5,004 nucleotides of DNA from NCBI GenBank assembly GCA_946042585.1, contig CAMGDO010000103.1, positions 1-5,004 of the forward strand, given 5' to 3'. Below are positions 1 through 5,004 of this stretch, in pieces. The position numbers and the translations under genes are program-made. Under the pieces are notes generated by a model. It saw nothing but the letters and a program-made list of their open reading frames with translations, did no database searches and had not been told where the DNA came from. The stretch's first letter is position 1. The number at the start of each line of letters is the position of its first letter. This DNA comes from an uncultured Clostridia bacterium (GTDB taxonomy: Bacteria > Bacillota > Clostridia > Christensenellales > Aristaeellaceae).

Positions 1-25
1 GAAAAAACGAATTCTTCGTTTTTTC
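1..25 (-). terminator. AT-rich hairpin with T6 run, possible terminator
   Basis: Positions 1-11 and 15-25 form a perfect 11-bp inverted repeat around a 3-nt loop. Its outer part is A6 on one side and T6 on the other. Read on the minus strand it is a short AACGAA/TTCGTT stem running into T6, the layout of a weak bidirectional intrinsic terminator. It is the last of three hairpins after the MerR-family gene. Because it touches the window edge, I cannot see whether it also serves a gene further left. Confidence 0.45.
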
Positions 26-28
26 GGA

Positions 29-51
29 GGGCGGCGACTTTGTCGACGCCC
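29..51. repeat. GC-rich inverted repeat (middle hairpin of three)
   Basis: Positions 29-38 pair with 42-51 around a TTT loop, giving 9 pairs and one internal G/A mismatch (34 against 46). No T-tract follows on either strand, so alone it is not a classic intrinsic terminator. Its right arm (42-50) can also pair with the left arm of the next hairpin (56-63). Confidence 0.5.
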
Positions 52-53
52 TG

Positions 54-82
54 AAGGCGTGACGAAAGCCGTCACGCCTTTT
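54..82. terminator. Intrinsic terminator-like hairpin after the merR-type gene
   Basis: Positions 54-64 and 70-80 form a perfect 11-bp GC-rich stem with a 5-nt loop (65-69), starting 13 nt after the stop codon of the MerR-family gene at 93. On the plus strand a TTTT run (79-82) follows. On the minus strand the tail is only TT followed by C. It could therefore stop the minus-strand regulator transcript only weakly and might equally terminate a rightward gene lying left of the window. Its position right after a stop codon supports a terminator role. Confidence 0.6.
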
Positions 83-92
83 GCTTGTTCCG

Positions 93-821
93 TTATTCCC
101 GGCAGAATACCTCAATGGCCTTTGCGGTGAATTCGGCTGTGCCTTTTCCGCCTGCCGCGTCAATGTTTTCGGAAAATTCGCCATCTGCGGCGTACATTTG
201 TCCCAGACTGCTCAGAACCGTTCTGGAACAGGTGTAGAAATGCTCCGTGATATAGCGCTGAAGCTTTTCTACCAGCGCCTGCACCCTGGTATCAGACGGA
301 TTCAGTTCCTTCATCTGCCCGAATTCGGCAAAAATGCGCATGAAGTCATCCATCACGGACGCTTGCGCACCGGCGGTTTGGCCTGCTGCTTTCTTTTCGT
401 ACTCTCTGTATTCAGCGGTCTGTCCCCATTGTTCTTTTGCGCGCCTGGAATACTCATCCATCTTCGTTGTGTCAAATGCCTTGAAATCCATTGTCTGTCC
501 TCCTGTTGTTTTGAGACTCTGAGCAAAATGAATCAGCTGCTCAAGATGCTCTTTTTTCATGGTAAGCAATTCGATTTGCTGCTGCAGGGCTTTTTTGCGA
601 TCAAAATGAGGCGCATCCATGATCTTGCTGATGTCCTTCAAGGAAAACTCCAGCTCCCGGAACAGCAGGATCTGCTGCAGCCTTTCCAGAGATGTATCGT
701 CATACAGCCGGTAACCTGCTTCTGTATACCTGCAGGGCTTGAGCAGCCCGATGGTGTCGTAGTATTGCAGGGTGCGGATACTCACTCCGGACAGCTTGCT
801 GACTTCATGGACGGTCATCAT
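93..821 (-). CDS. MerR-family transcriptional activator with TipAS effector domain
   Basis: This is a cytoplasmic DNA-binding regulator. Residue numbers here count from the ATG at 827. Residues 4-70 are a MerR winged helix-turn-helix: VSIRTLQYYD at 15-24, then GLLKP at 27-31 and AGYRLYDD at 37-44. A coiled-coil dimerisation helix follows (about 76-105). Residues about 115-244 match the TipAS antibiotic-recognition domain, with WG at 134-135, FYT at 197-199, MYAADGEF at 211-218 and a closing AIEVFC. TipAS proteins bind thiopeptides or other drug-like ligands and activate transcription by untwisting promoters with long spacers; the ligand here is unknown. I start it at the ATG at 821, 8 nt from AAAGGAGG. 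The ATG at 827 is only 2 nt from that site, and the ATG at 818 is 11 nt away. It stands alone with its own promoter, so autoregulation is likely. No efflux pump or other obvious target is visible beside it. Confidence 0.92.
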   Translation of the reverse strand: MMTVHEVSKLSGVSIRTLQYYDTIGLLKPCRYTEAGYRLYDDTSLERLQQILLFRELEFSLKDISKIMDAPHFDRKKALQQQIELLTMKKEHLEQLIHFAQSLKTTGGQTMDFKAFDTTKMDEYSRRAKEQWGQTAEYREYEKKAAGQTAGAQASVMDDFMRIFAEFGQMKELNPSDTRVQALVEKLQRYITEHFYTCSRTVLSSLGQMYAADGEFSENIDAAGGKGTAEFTAKAIEVFCRE

Positions 822-829
822 CGTCATTC

Positions 830-837
830 CCTCCTTT
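830..837 (-). promoter_or_regulatory. Ribosome binding site that decides the merR-type start
   Basis: The minus strand reads AAAGGAGG here, a near-perfect anti-16S match. Three ATGs follow at 827, 821 and 818, with gaps of 2, 8 and 11 nt. The normal Firmicute gap of about 6-9 nt favours the ATG at 821. Confidence 0.8.
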
Positions 838-847
838 CGACAAGCCT

Positions 848-878
848 ACTATAAACTATTACGCAACGCAGGAGTCAA
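848..878 (-). promoter_or_regulatory. MerR-type promoter with 19-bp spacer and operator dyad
   Basis: On the minus strand a -35 box TTGACT (878-873) and a -10 box TATAGT (853-848) are separated by exactly 19 bp (872-854). Spacers of 19-20 bp are the hallmark of promoters controlled by MerR-family activators, which distort the DNA to bring the boxes into register. The spacer carries an imperfect palindrome of form ACTnnTnCGnnnCGnAnnAGT (875-855). This is the expected operator, placed where the MerR/TipAS protein should bind its own promoter. Transcription would start near 841, giving a short leader before the ribosome binding site. Confidence 0.82.
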
Positions 879-898
879 TAGCTTATTTGAAATTTCTG

Positions 899-937
899 AA
901 AAAAAGCAGACACAGCGGCTCAAACCGTTGTGTCTGC
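899..937 (-). terminator. Intrinsic terminator of glyA
   Basis: On the minus strand GCAGACACA (937-929) pairs with TGTGTCTGC (914-906). An A/C mismatch, three more pairs (CGG/CCG) and a 6-nt loop (924-919) sit inside, and a run of seven T (905-899) follows directly. This is a canonical Rho-independent terminator 65 nt past the glyA stop codon. It separates glyA from the regulator transcript, whose -35 box lies about 20 bp further on. Confidence 0.93.
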
Positions 938-1001
938 CTGCGGTGTTTGAATCAATTCTCCTGTGCAGCGATTAAGGAGACAGGGAAACGGGAGCGACGG
1001 C

Positions 1002-2222
1002 TTACAGATAATGACGATAGCTGGCGGTGAGCGAAAGCACGTCGCGGGTTACATCCTCCGCGCTGCGGCGCTTGTCAATGATATCCGCAATCAGATGACC
1101 GACCTGACGCATGCAGGCTTCATCCAGCCCGCGGGTGGTGACGGCGGCGGTACCAATGCGGATGCCGCTGGTTTCATTGGGCTTGCGGGGATCATTGGGG
1201 ATCATGTTCTTGTTGACGGTGATGTGCACGCTGTCAAGCAGGCGCTCCACTTCCTTGCCGGATACATTGCGGTCAACCAGCGAGAGCAGCATCAGATGAT
1301 TGTCCGTGCCGCCGGAGACCAGCGGGAAGCCGCATTCCATCAGGGTGTCCGCCAGCGTACGGGTGTTCAGGATCACCTGCTTCTGATACTCGACGAAATC
1401 GGGCTGCATGGCTTCCTGCAGACAAACGGCTTTGGCGGCGATGACGTGCTCCAGCGGGCCGCCCTGGGTGCAGGGGAACACCGCCTTGTCAACCGCCTTG
1501 GCGTATTCTGCGCGGCACAGAATCATGCCGCCGCGCGGGCCGCGCAGCGTTTTGTGCGTGGTGGTGGTGACAATGTCGGCATACGGCACGGGGGACATAT
1601 GCTGACCGGCTGCAACCAGACCGGCAATGTGCGCCATATCCACCATCAGATAAGCGCCCACTTCGTCACAGATGCTGCGGAAAGCGGCAAAATCAATGGC
1701 GCGGGGATAAGCGGAAGCGCCGGCTACGATCATGCGCGGGTGCAACTGCCTGGCCTGCTCGCGCAGAGCGTCATAATCAATCAGGCCGTTTTCATCCGTG
1801 CCATAGGCGGCGAATTGATACAGCTTGCCGCTGAAATTGACGGGGGAACCATGGGTGAGATGTCCGCCGTTATTCAGGTTCATGCCCAGCACCGTGTCGC
1901 CCGGCTGCAGCAGCGCCATATAGGCAGCCATATTGGCCTGGCTGCCGGCATGGGGCTGCACATTGGCGTGCTCGGCGCCAAACAGCTTTTTGGCGCGGTC
2001 AATGGCGAGCTGTTCCACCTCATCCACATGCTCGCAGCCGCCATAATAGCGGCGGGTGGGATAGCCCTCGGCGTATTTGTTGGTCAGGCAGGTGGCCATC
2101 GCTTCGCGCACAGCAGGGCTGGCATAGTTTTCGGAGGCGATCAGCTCCAGATTGTCAGCCTGGCGCTGCTGTTCACGGCCGATCATGGCAAACAGGGTGG
2201 CATCTTCGTATACATGCTGCAT
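1002..2222 (-). CDS. glyA: Serine hydroxymethyltransferase
   Basis: This is a PLP enzyme of the cytosol that converts serine and tetrahydrofolate to glycine and 5,10-methylene-tetrahydrofolate, the main entry of one-carbon units for purines, dTMP and methionine. The 406 residues cover the whole family length (usually about 410-420). Visible landmarks are SENYAS at 30-35 with the catalytic-type Glu32, NKYAEGYP followed by RRYYGGCE at 48-64, GGHLTHGS at 119-126, VDMAHIAGL at 194-202 with Asp195 and His198, and [14 protein letters not shown] around the PLP lysine Lys224. SGGTDNHL lies at 303-310 and SGIRIGT, with the substrate carboxylate Arg355, at 352-358. No key residue is missing. The ATG at 2222 has AAGGAG 8 nt upstream. 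It follows the MmcQ/YjbR gene by 12 nt and ends before a strong terminator, so it is the last gene of its operon. Confidence 0.98.
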   Translation of the reverse strand: MQHVYEDATLFAMIGREQQRQADNLELIASENYASPAVREAMATCLTNKYAEGYPTRRYYGGCEHVDEVEQLAIDRAKKLFGAEHANVQPHAGSQANMAAYMALLQPGDTVLGMNLNNGGHLTHGSPVNFSGKLYQFAAYGTDENGLIDYDALREQARQLHPRMIVAGASAYPRAIDFAAFRSICDEVGAYLMVDMAHIAGLVAAGQHMSPVPYADIVTTTTHKTLRGPRGGMILCRAEYAKAVDKAVFPCTQGGPLEHVIAAKAVCLQEAMQPDFVEYQKQVILNTRTLADTLMECGFPLVSGGTDNHLMLLSLVDRNVSGKEVERLLDSVHITVNKNMIPNDPRKPNETSGIRIGTAAVTTRGLDEACMRQVGHLIADIIDKRRSAEDVTRDVLSLTASYRHYL

Positions 2223-2230
2223 GGTGAAAA

Positions 2231-2236
2231 CTCCTT
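2231..2236 (-). promoter_or_regulatory. glyA ribosome binding site overlapping the upstream stop codon
   Basis: The minus strand reads AAGGAG at 2236-2231, 8 nt before the glyA ATG. Its first two bases belong to the TAA stop codon (2237-2235) of the upstream MmcQ/YjbR gene. A ribosome finishing that gene would therefore sit on the glyA start region, an arrangement that usually means co-transcription and translational coupling. Confidence 0.75.
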
Positions 2237-2621
2237 ATGACTGCGATAGAATTTGAGACTGCAGACGGCGGGTCAGCTTTGAAAAGACCAGCTGATAAGC
2301 GCTGCTGCATAGATCATATACTATATCATCCGGCACGCTACCGTCAAGAAAAATCGAAATCCAGTGCGTTTTATCCATATAGAAGCCGGGATGAATATCC
2401 TCAAACTGCTCCTGCAGCGCCTGCGCACGCAGGGGATCGCACTTGATGGACAAAAGCGGATGCCCGCCGTATATGCCGTGCTTCATATCGGGCAGGCAGG
2501 TAGCGGCGAACATTTTGCCGCCCACCAGATAGCGATCCCAGCCCCATTCGGGCTTGTAATCATGGGTAGCGCCGGGCTGCGCGCACAGAATTTGCTCAAG
2601 TTTTGGATAGCGATTGTTCAC
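2235..2621 (-). CDS. MmcQ/YjbR family (CyaY-like fold) protein
   Basis: This is a small soluble protein of 128 residues, the normal length for the MmcQ/YjbR (DUF419) family. Members have a frataxin/CyaY-like alpha-beta fold and are often labelled DNA-binding, though a molecular role is not firmly established. Family signatures are visible in order: GWDRYLVGGKMFA at 27-39, the LLSIKCDP strand at 56-63, HPGFYMDKTHWISIFLD at 77-93 and SAYQLVFSKLTRR at 107-119. Translation starts with GTG at 2621: AAGGAG lies 7 nt upstream (2634-2629) and no in-frame ATG fits as well. It is followed closely by glyA, suggesting co-expression, but nothing in the sequence ties it to one-carbon metabolism. It is separated from the upstream DUF2804 gene by 133 bp that hold a strong hairpin; I see no convincing promoter there. 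Confidence 0.9.
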   Translation of the reverse strand: MNNRYPKLEQILCAQPGATHDYKPEWGWDRYLVGGKMFAATCLPDMKHGIYGGHPLLSIKCDPLRAQALQEQFEDIHPGFYMDKTHWISIFLDGSVPDDIVYDLCSSAYQLVFSKLTRRLQSQILSQS

Positions 2622-2679
2622 AGGCGTGCTCCTTGGGTCAGATGCGATTGCTGATGATCACAACAGTCGAAAGCGATAT

Positions 2680-2722
2680 GCCCCGTGCACGACCGGGAGA
2701 AGCTCTCCGGTGTACACGGGGC
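2680..2722. repeat. Long GC-rich hairpin in the DUF2804-mmcQ gap
   Basis: GCCCCGTG (2680-2687) pairs perfectly with CACGGGGC (2715-2722). After a small internal mismatch region, CCGG (2693-2696) and AGA (2698-2700) pair with CCGG (2707-2710) and TCT (2704-2706) around a 3-nt loop. The result is one long stem on the RNA of either strand. On the minus strand no U-run follows, so it is not a standard intrinsic terminator. A small GGCG/CGCC hairpin (2726-2739) lies beside it toward the DUF2804 gene. It may end or attenuate the upstream transcript, protect its 3' end, or act as an RNA processing site between the gene groups. Confidence 0.65.
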
Positions 2723-2754
2723 GATGGCGTTTTGTCGCCTGGCGGACGGAGGTA

Positions 2755-3798
2755 TTACCACTTGTTGTGCACCTTTTCGGCAAAGCCCATGAGATTGTCT
2801 ACATAAAGCACCTTGCCGTCATCCAGCGTGGCGCGGCCGGTAAAGCGGCCAAACACCTGATGCTGGTCGGAGAGCAGTACCAGCGCGTTGATGCAGGCGG
2901 CGCGATCCAGCACGGGAACAAACTTCATCTCAAAGCGTCCGTCATCGCTGGAGAAGGACCAGGGGGACAGATAGTCCTCCCTGCCGTCCTTCATGGGGAT
3001 ATTGAAAGAAACCTCGCTGAGCTTGTGCGCAATGCCGTCGTAAAACAGCATGTTTTCGCTGGCAGCGCTGGTGTCGCCAAAGCCGTAGCCGATGTTGAAG
3101 CCAAAGGGCTTGCCGCGGCAGATGCCAGAAGCCGAGCCCCAGTACCAGACATTGTCATAGGTCCATACGCCCCGCCCCCAGTCCAGCACGGCGAAGGTCT
3201 TGTCGGGGGTGAGCAGGTATTCCTGCCCGTCATAGGCAATATAGCCCGACGCGCGCATGCAGTTGATCTTCTGATTGTAGTAGAAGGCGGTGTCATTTTC
3301 AGCAAAGGGTGTGACAATCACCATGCTGTCGCGCGGAGCGTCGGTCAGCTTTACATCAAAGCTGATGTTCTTTTCGCCGCAGAATTTATCCATGATGCCA
3401 TTGACGCGGCGGGTTTCGCCATCGCAGATGAAATTCATGGCGTAGTCTTTGCCTTCCACATGAATATCGCCCTGCGCGGAGGATGAAGGAAGACCGCGCT
3501 TGCCCAGCGGCAGGATGCCCATCCGCGAGGTGGTCTGCTGCCAGGGCTGATCGAAGCGGAGCAGGGAAATGCTGTCCAGACTCATATAGCCGTTGTCGGC
3601 GATGGTGAGCGCCAGGCCGATTTCGTCATTGCCGATATAGTAGTAATCCCACTCCTTGATGCGCCATTTGGGCGCAGCAATGCGGCTGCGGTCATACCGG
3701 CGCAGGAGGGAGGTGGCGTAGCCGCATTCAAGCAGACGCCCCTTCTCATCGTGCAGGTCACCAGGCGTCAGAATGCGCTTCTGCGGTCTGCCGGACAT
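2755..3798 (-). CDS. DUF2804 family protein
   Basis: The 347-residue product matches the DUF2804 family across its whole length; no biochemical function is established for this family. Typical landmarks are an N-terminal stretch ending in IKEWDYYYIG (47-56), then VLDWGRGVW at 204-212 and WYWGSASG at 218-225. These are followed by GFNIGYGFGDTSAASEN at 233-249, DGIAHKL at 254-260, SPWSFSSDDGRFE at 278-290, QVFGRFTG at 314-321 and a terminal GFAEKVHNKW. The pattern of short strands and many aromatic residues suggests a beta-rich fold. There is no signal peptide or membrane segment, so it is probably cytosolic. Its ATG at 3798 has AAAGGAG 7 nt upstream, and it begins 15 nt after the HAD-MazG gene, so the two are very likely co-transcribed. 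The conserved Trp, Asp and Gly residues hint at a binding or catalytic pocket, but I cannot name a substrate. Confidence 0.9.
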   Translation of the reverse strand: MSGRPQKRILTPGDLHDEKGRLLECGYATSLLRRYDRSRIAAPKWRIKEWDYYYIGNDEIGLALTIADNGYMSLDSISLLRFDQPWQQTTSRMGILPLGKRGLPSSSAQGDIHVEGKDYAMNFICDGETRRVNGIMDKFCGEKNISFDVKLTDAPRDSMVIVTPFAENDTAFYYNQKINCMRASGYIAYDGQEYLLTPDKTFAVLDWGRGVWTYDNVWYWGSASGICRGKPFGFNIGYGFGDTSAASENMLFYDGIAHKLSEVSFNIPMKDGREDYLSPWSFSSDDGRFEMKFVPVLDRAACINALVLLSDQHQVFGRFTGRATLDDGKVLYVDNLMGFAEKVHNKW

Positions 3799-3813
3799 GA
3801 TAGTGCTCCTTTC

Positions 3814-4803
3814 TTACTCGCCGTATCTGTCCTTCTTTTCCTGCGTGTAATTGCGATGCATATTATGCTGGTGCTTTTGCATATATGCGGCGGAGAACTC
3901 CTCGGCTGTGATGCCATAGCACAGGAGAACATCGCCAAAGTACATGGCGACATCCACCATTTCCTCAATCAGCCGCGTGCGGGCAAAACCGGGCGCAGCG
4001 ATTTTCTGCGGTGTGTTTTTCTTGACTACATCGATTACTTCGCCCAGCTCACCCTCCAGCCACAAAAGCTGCCGGACTGCAAGCTCAGGCTTCACACCGC
4101 CCCAGGAGGCTTTGTGCAGCTCCTGCAGCTGGGATTGCATGGCCAGCATATCCGACACCTGCAGATCCAGCCGCTCGTTATCCCACGTCAGGTCGCACAT
4201 CATCTCAAACATCGTGTGGTATTTGTAGGGCGTATCAAAGGTGTCGTAATAGTAGCCGTCGGGATCAAACAGCGCGCCGCTCATGCCGGCATTGATGCCT
4301 GCCATTAGGTCGATGTCGCGATCACCGATCATCACGCACTGATCGGGCGTGAGGTGATGCTTGCTCATCTGCGACAGAAGCGCATCGGGCGCGGGCTTGA
4401 CGGGAAAGCCGTCTGCCTTGGTCACGACATCCGTAAACAGCTGCGAAATGCCGTTCAGACGCAGAATGTCGTGCGCGTTTGTTCCGCGATGTGTATAGAG
4501 ATAGTTGCGGCCGCCATGGGCGCACACGCTTTTGAGCATCTCTGCCGCACCGTCATACATGCGGATGTCATCGATGGGCTCTTCCTCGGCATGAATGCGA
4601 TAGCGCTCCATCATTTCGGCAGCACGGTCACCAAACAGCTTTTTGGCTGTGTAGCCCAGCGTCACCTTGGTGAGGGGCGTGAGCTCTTCCAGAGAGATAT
4701 CAAGCCCCAGATCGGCGGCGGCTTTCTGCATGGCGCGGTTCATGCGGGGATAGGTGTCAAACAGCGTGCCGTCAAAATCCCAGAAAAATTCGGTGAATTT
4801 CAT
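3814..4803 (-). CDS. HAD-superfamily hydrolase fused to MazG-like pyrophosphohydrolase
   Basis: Two enzyme domains lie in one 329-residue cytosolic chain. Residues 1 to about 208 are a HAD subfamily IA phosphatase. Motif I is DFDGT at 9-13 (Asp9 nucleophile, Asp11 acid/base), followed by a helical C1 cap (about 15-85). Motif II is YTHRG with Thr104, motif III is KPAPD with Lys136, and motif IV is IGDRDIDLMAG with Asp161 and Asp165. Residues about 215-329 are an all-alpha MazG-like nucleotide pyrophosphohydrolase domain. Its metal site reads ELGE (Glu252, Glu255), then 25 residues, then EMVD (Glu281, Asp284), the EXXE-EXXD signature. Both active sites look intact. HAD-IA members remove phosphate from small phosphoesters and MazG-like members split NTPs to NMP and pyrophosphate, so sequential nucleotide clean-up is a plausible inference; the substrates are unknown. 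The gene starts 6 nt after mscL with no clear ribosome binding site, suggesting translational coupling. DUF2804 follows 15 nt later. Confidence 0.92.
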   Translation of the reverse strand: MKFTEFFWDFDGTLFDTYPRMNRAMQKAAADLGLDISLEELTPLTKVTLGYTAKKLFGDRAAEMMERYRIHAEEEPIDDIRMYDGAAEMLKSVCAHGGRNYLYTHRGTNAHDILRLNGISQLFTDVVTKADGFPVKPAPDALLSQMSKHHLTPDQCVMIGDRDIDLMAGINAGMSGALFDPDGYYYDTFDTPYKYHTMFEMMCDLTWDNERLDLQVSDMLAMQSQLQELHKASWGGVKPELAVRQLLWLEGELGEVIDVVKKNTPQKIAAPGFARTRLIEEMVDVAMYFGDVLLCYGITAEEFSAAYMQKHQHNMHRNYTQEKKDRYGE

Positions 4804-4809
4804 ATGTGC

Positions 4810-5004
4810 TTACTTCAGCTCGCTCGTGCAATGCGGGCAGCGGGTGGCGTTGTCGTCAATCACGCTCATGCAGAAGGGGCACTTGCGGGGCTCCTTGGCG
4901 GGCGCCTTGGGCGGTTCGGGGCGCTTGAGCTTGTTCAGGAATTTGACCACCAGGAAGATGCAGAAGGCCACCAGGATGAAATCGATGACAGTCTGAATGA
5001 ATGC
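4810..5004 (-). CDS. mscL: Large-conductance mechanosensitive channel, C-terminal part with zinc ribbon (partial)
   Basis: The last 64 codons of a gene whose start lies beyond the right edge. The visible protein begins with AFIQTVIDF and continues as a hydrophobic helix ending in [12 protein letters not shown]. This matches the second transmembrane helix and cytoplasmic junction of MscL (compare VFIQNVFDFLIVAFAIF in E. coli MscL, from memory). MscL is a membrane homopentamer that opens under membrane tension to release solutes during osmotic downshock. A Pro/Lys-rich linker ([11 protein letters not shown]) follows, then two CxxC pairs, CPFC and CPHC, forming a short zinc-ribbon-like tail that ends in TSELK. 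This tail replaces the amphipathic bundle helix of the E. coli protein; I recall similar tails in some clostridial MscL proteins. The TAA stop lies 6 nt before the HAD-MazG start, so it is probably the upstream gene of that operon. Confidence 0.93.
   Translation of the reverse strand, partial: AFIQTVIDFILVAFCIFLVVKFLNKLKRPEPPKAPAKEPRKCPFCMSVIDDNATRCPHCTSELK

Noticed and set aside
81..854. A 257-codon open frame on the plus strand opposite the MerR-type gene.
   Set aside because: The minus-strand MerR/TipAS protein explains this region fully, with promoter, ribosome binding site and domains. The plus frame even runs through the promoter.
938..1001. Possible small gene or RNA between glyA and its terminator.
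   Set aside because: The stretch is only 64 bp, has no start with a ribosome binding site and no clear fold. It is best read as the glyA 3' untranslated region.
963..2240. A 425-codon open frame on the plus strand opposite glyA.
   Set aside because: It is the antisense shadow of glyA, whose protein is unmistakable. The antisense product is compositionally odd (rich in Gly, Ala, His, Gln), matches no family I know, and lacks a ribosome binding site.
2680..2722. Possible riboswitch or T-box upstream of mmcQ-glyA.
   Set aside because: A single long stem with a tiny loop has none of the conserved junctions or the specifier/antiterminator parts of those elements, and glycine or folate sensor signatures are absent.
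2614..3486. A 290-codon open frame on the plus strand opposite the DUF2804 gene.
   Set aside because: It overlaps a full-length, recognisable DUF2804 gene, runs through the intergenic hairpin, and has no family motif or ribosome binding site.
3751..4308. A 185-codon plus-strand frame opposite the HAD-MazG gene.
   Set aside because: It is antisense to the MazG domain whose catalytic residues are intact, and it has no start signals of its own.
1..5004. Defence island, CRISPR array, transposon or prophage genes.
   Set aside because: No direct repeat array, transposase, integrase, terminal inverted repeats or phage structural gene is visible. MazG-like domains occur in phages, but here the domain sits in a chromosomal-type operon with housekeeping genes.

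Overview
The window reads as ordinary chromosomal DNA from a moderately GC-rich Firmicute, most likely a clostridial gut-type bacterium. The evidence is strong AAGGAG-type ribosome binding sites, a MerR/TipAS regulator with a sigma-A promoter of 19-bp spacing, a DUF2804 protein, and an MscL channel ending in a zinc ribbon. The taxonomic call is inference; there is no rRNA or marker gene to fix it. Every gene I can support lies on the minus strand, so transcription runs from right to left.

In transcription order: (1) 5004-4810, the 3' end of mscL (mechanosensitive channel), cut by the window edge; (2) 4803-3814, a two-domain protein joining a HAD phosphatase to a MazG-like nucleotide pyrophosphohydrolase; (3) 3798-2755, a DUF2804 protein of unknown function; (4) a 133-bp gap with a strong hairpin (2680-2722) but no U-tract; (5) 2621-2235, a MmcQ/YjbR-family protein; (6) 2222-1002, glyA (serine hydroxymethyltransferase), closed by a textbook intrinsic terminator (937-899); (7) a separate unit with its own promoter (878-848) and gene (821-93) for a MerR-type activator with a TipAS effector domain; (8) three stacked hairpins (80-1) after that gene.

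mscL, the HAD-MazG gene and the DUF2804 gene are 6 and 15 nt apart and look like one operon. The mmcQ-glyA pair is 12 nt apart, and the glyA ribosome binding site overlaps the mmcQ stop codon. The hairpin-bearing gap may divide the two groups or may lie inside one long transcript. I see no shared pathway linking all the genes: osmotic safety valve, nucleotide or phosphate-ester house-cleaning, one-carbon metabolism and drug-type sensing sit side by side.

I found no mobile element, CRISPR array, tRNA, rRNA or defence system. The most unusual item is the HAD-MazG fusion. Next come the zinc-ribbon tail of MscL and the hairpin sets at 2680-2722 and 1-80. No stretch over 300 bp lacks a gene; the longest gap is 822-1001, which holds the glyA terminator and the merR promoter.
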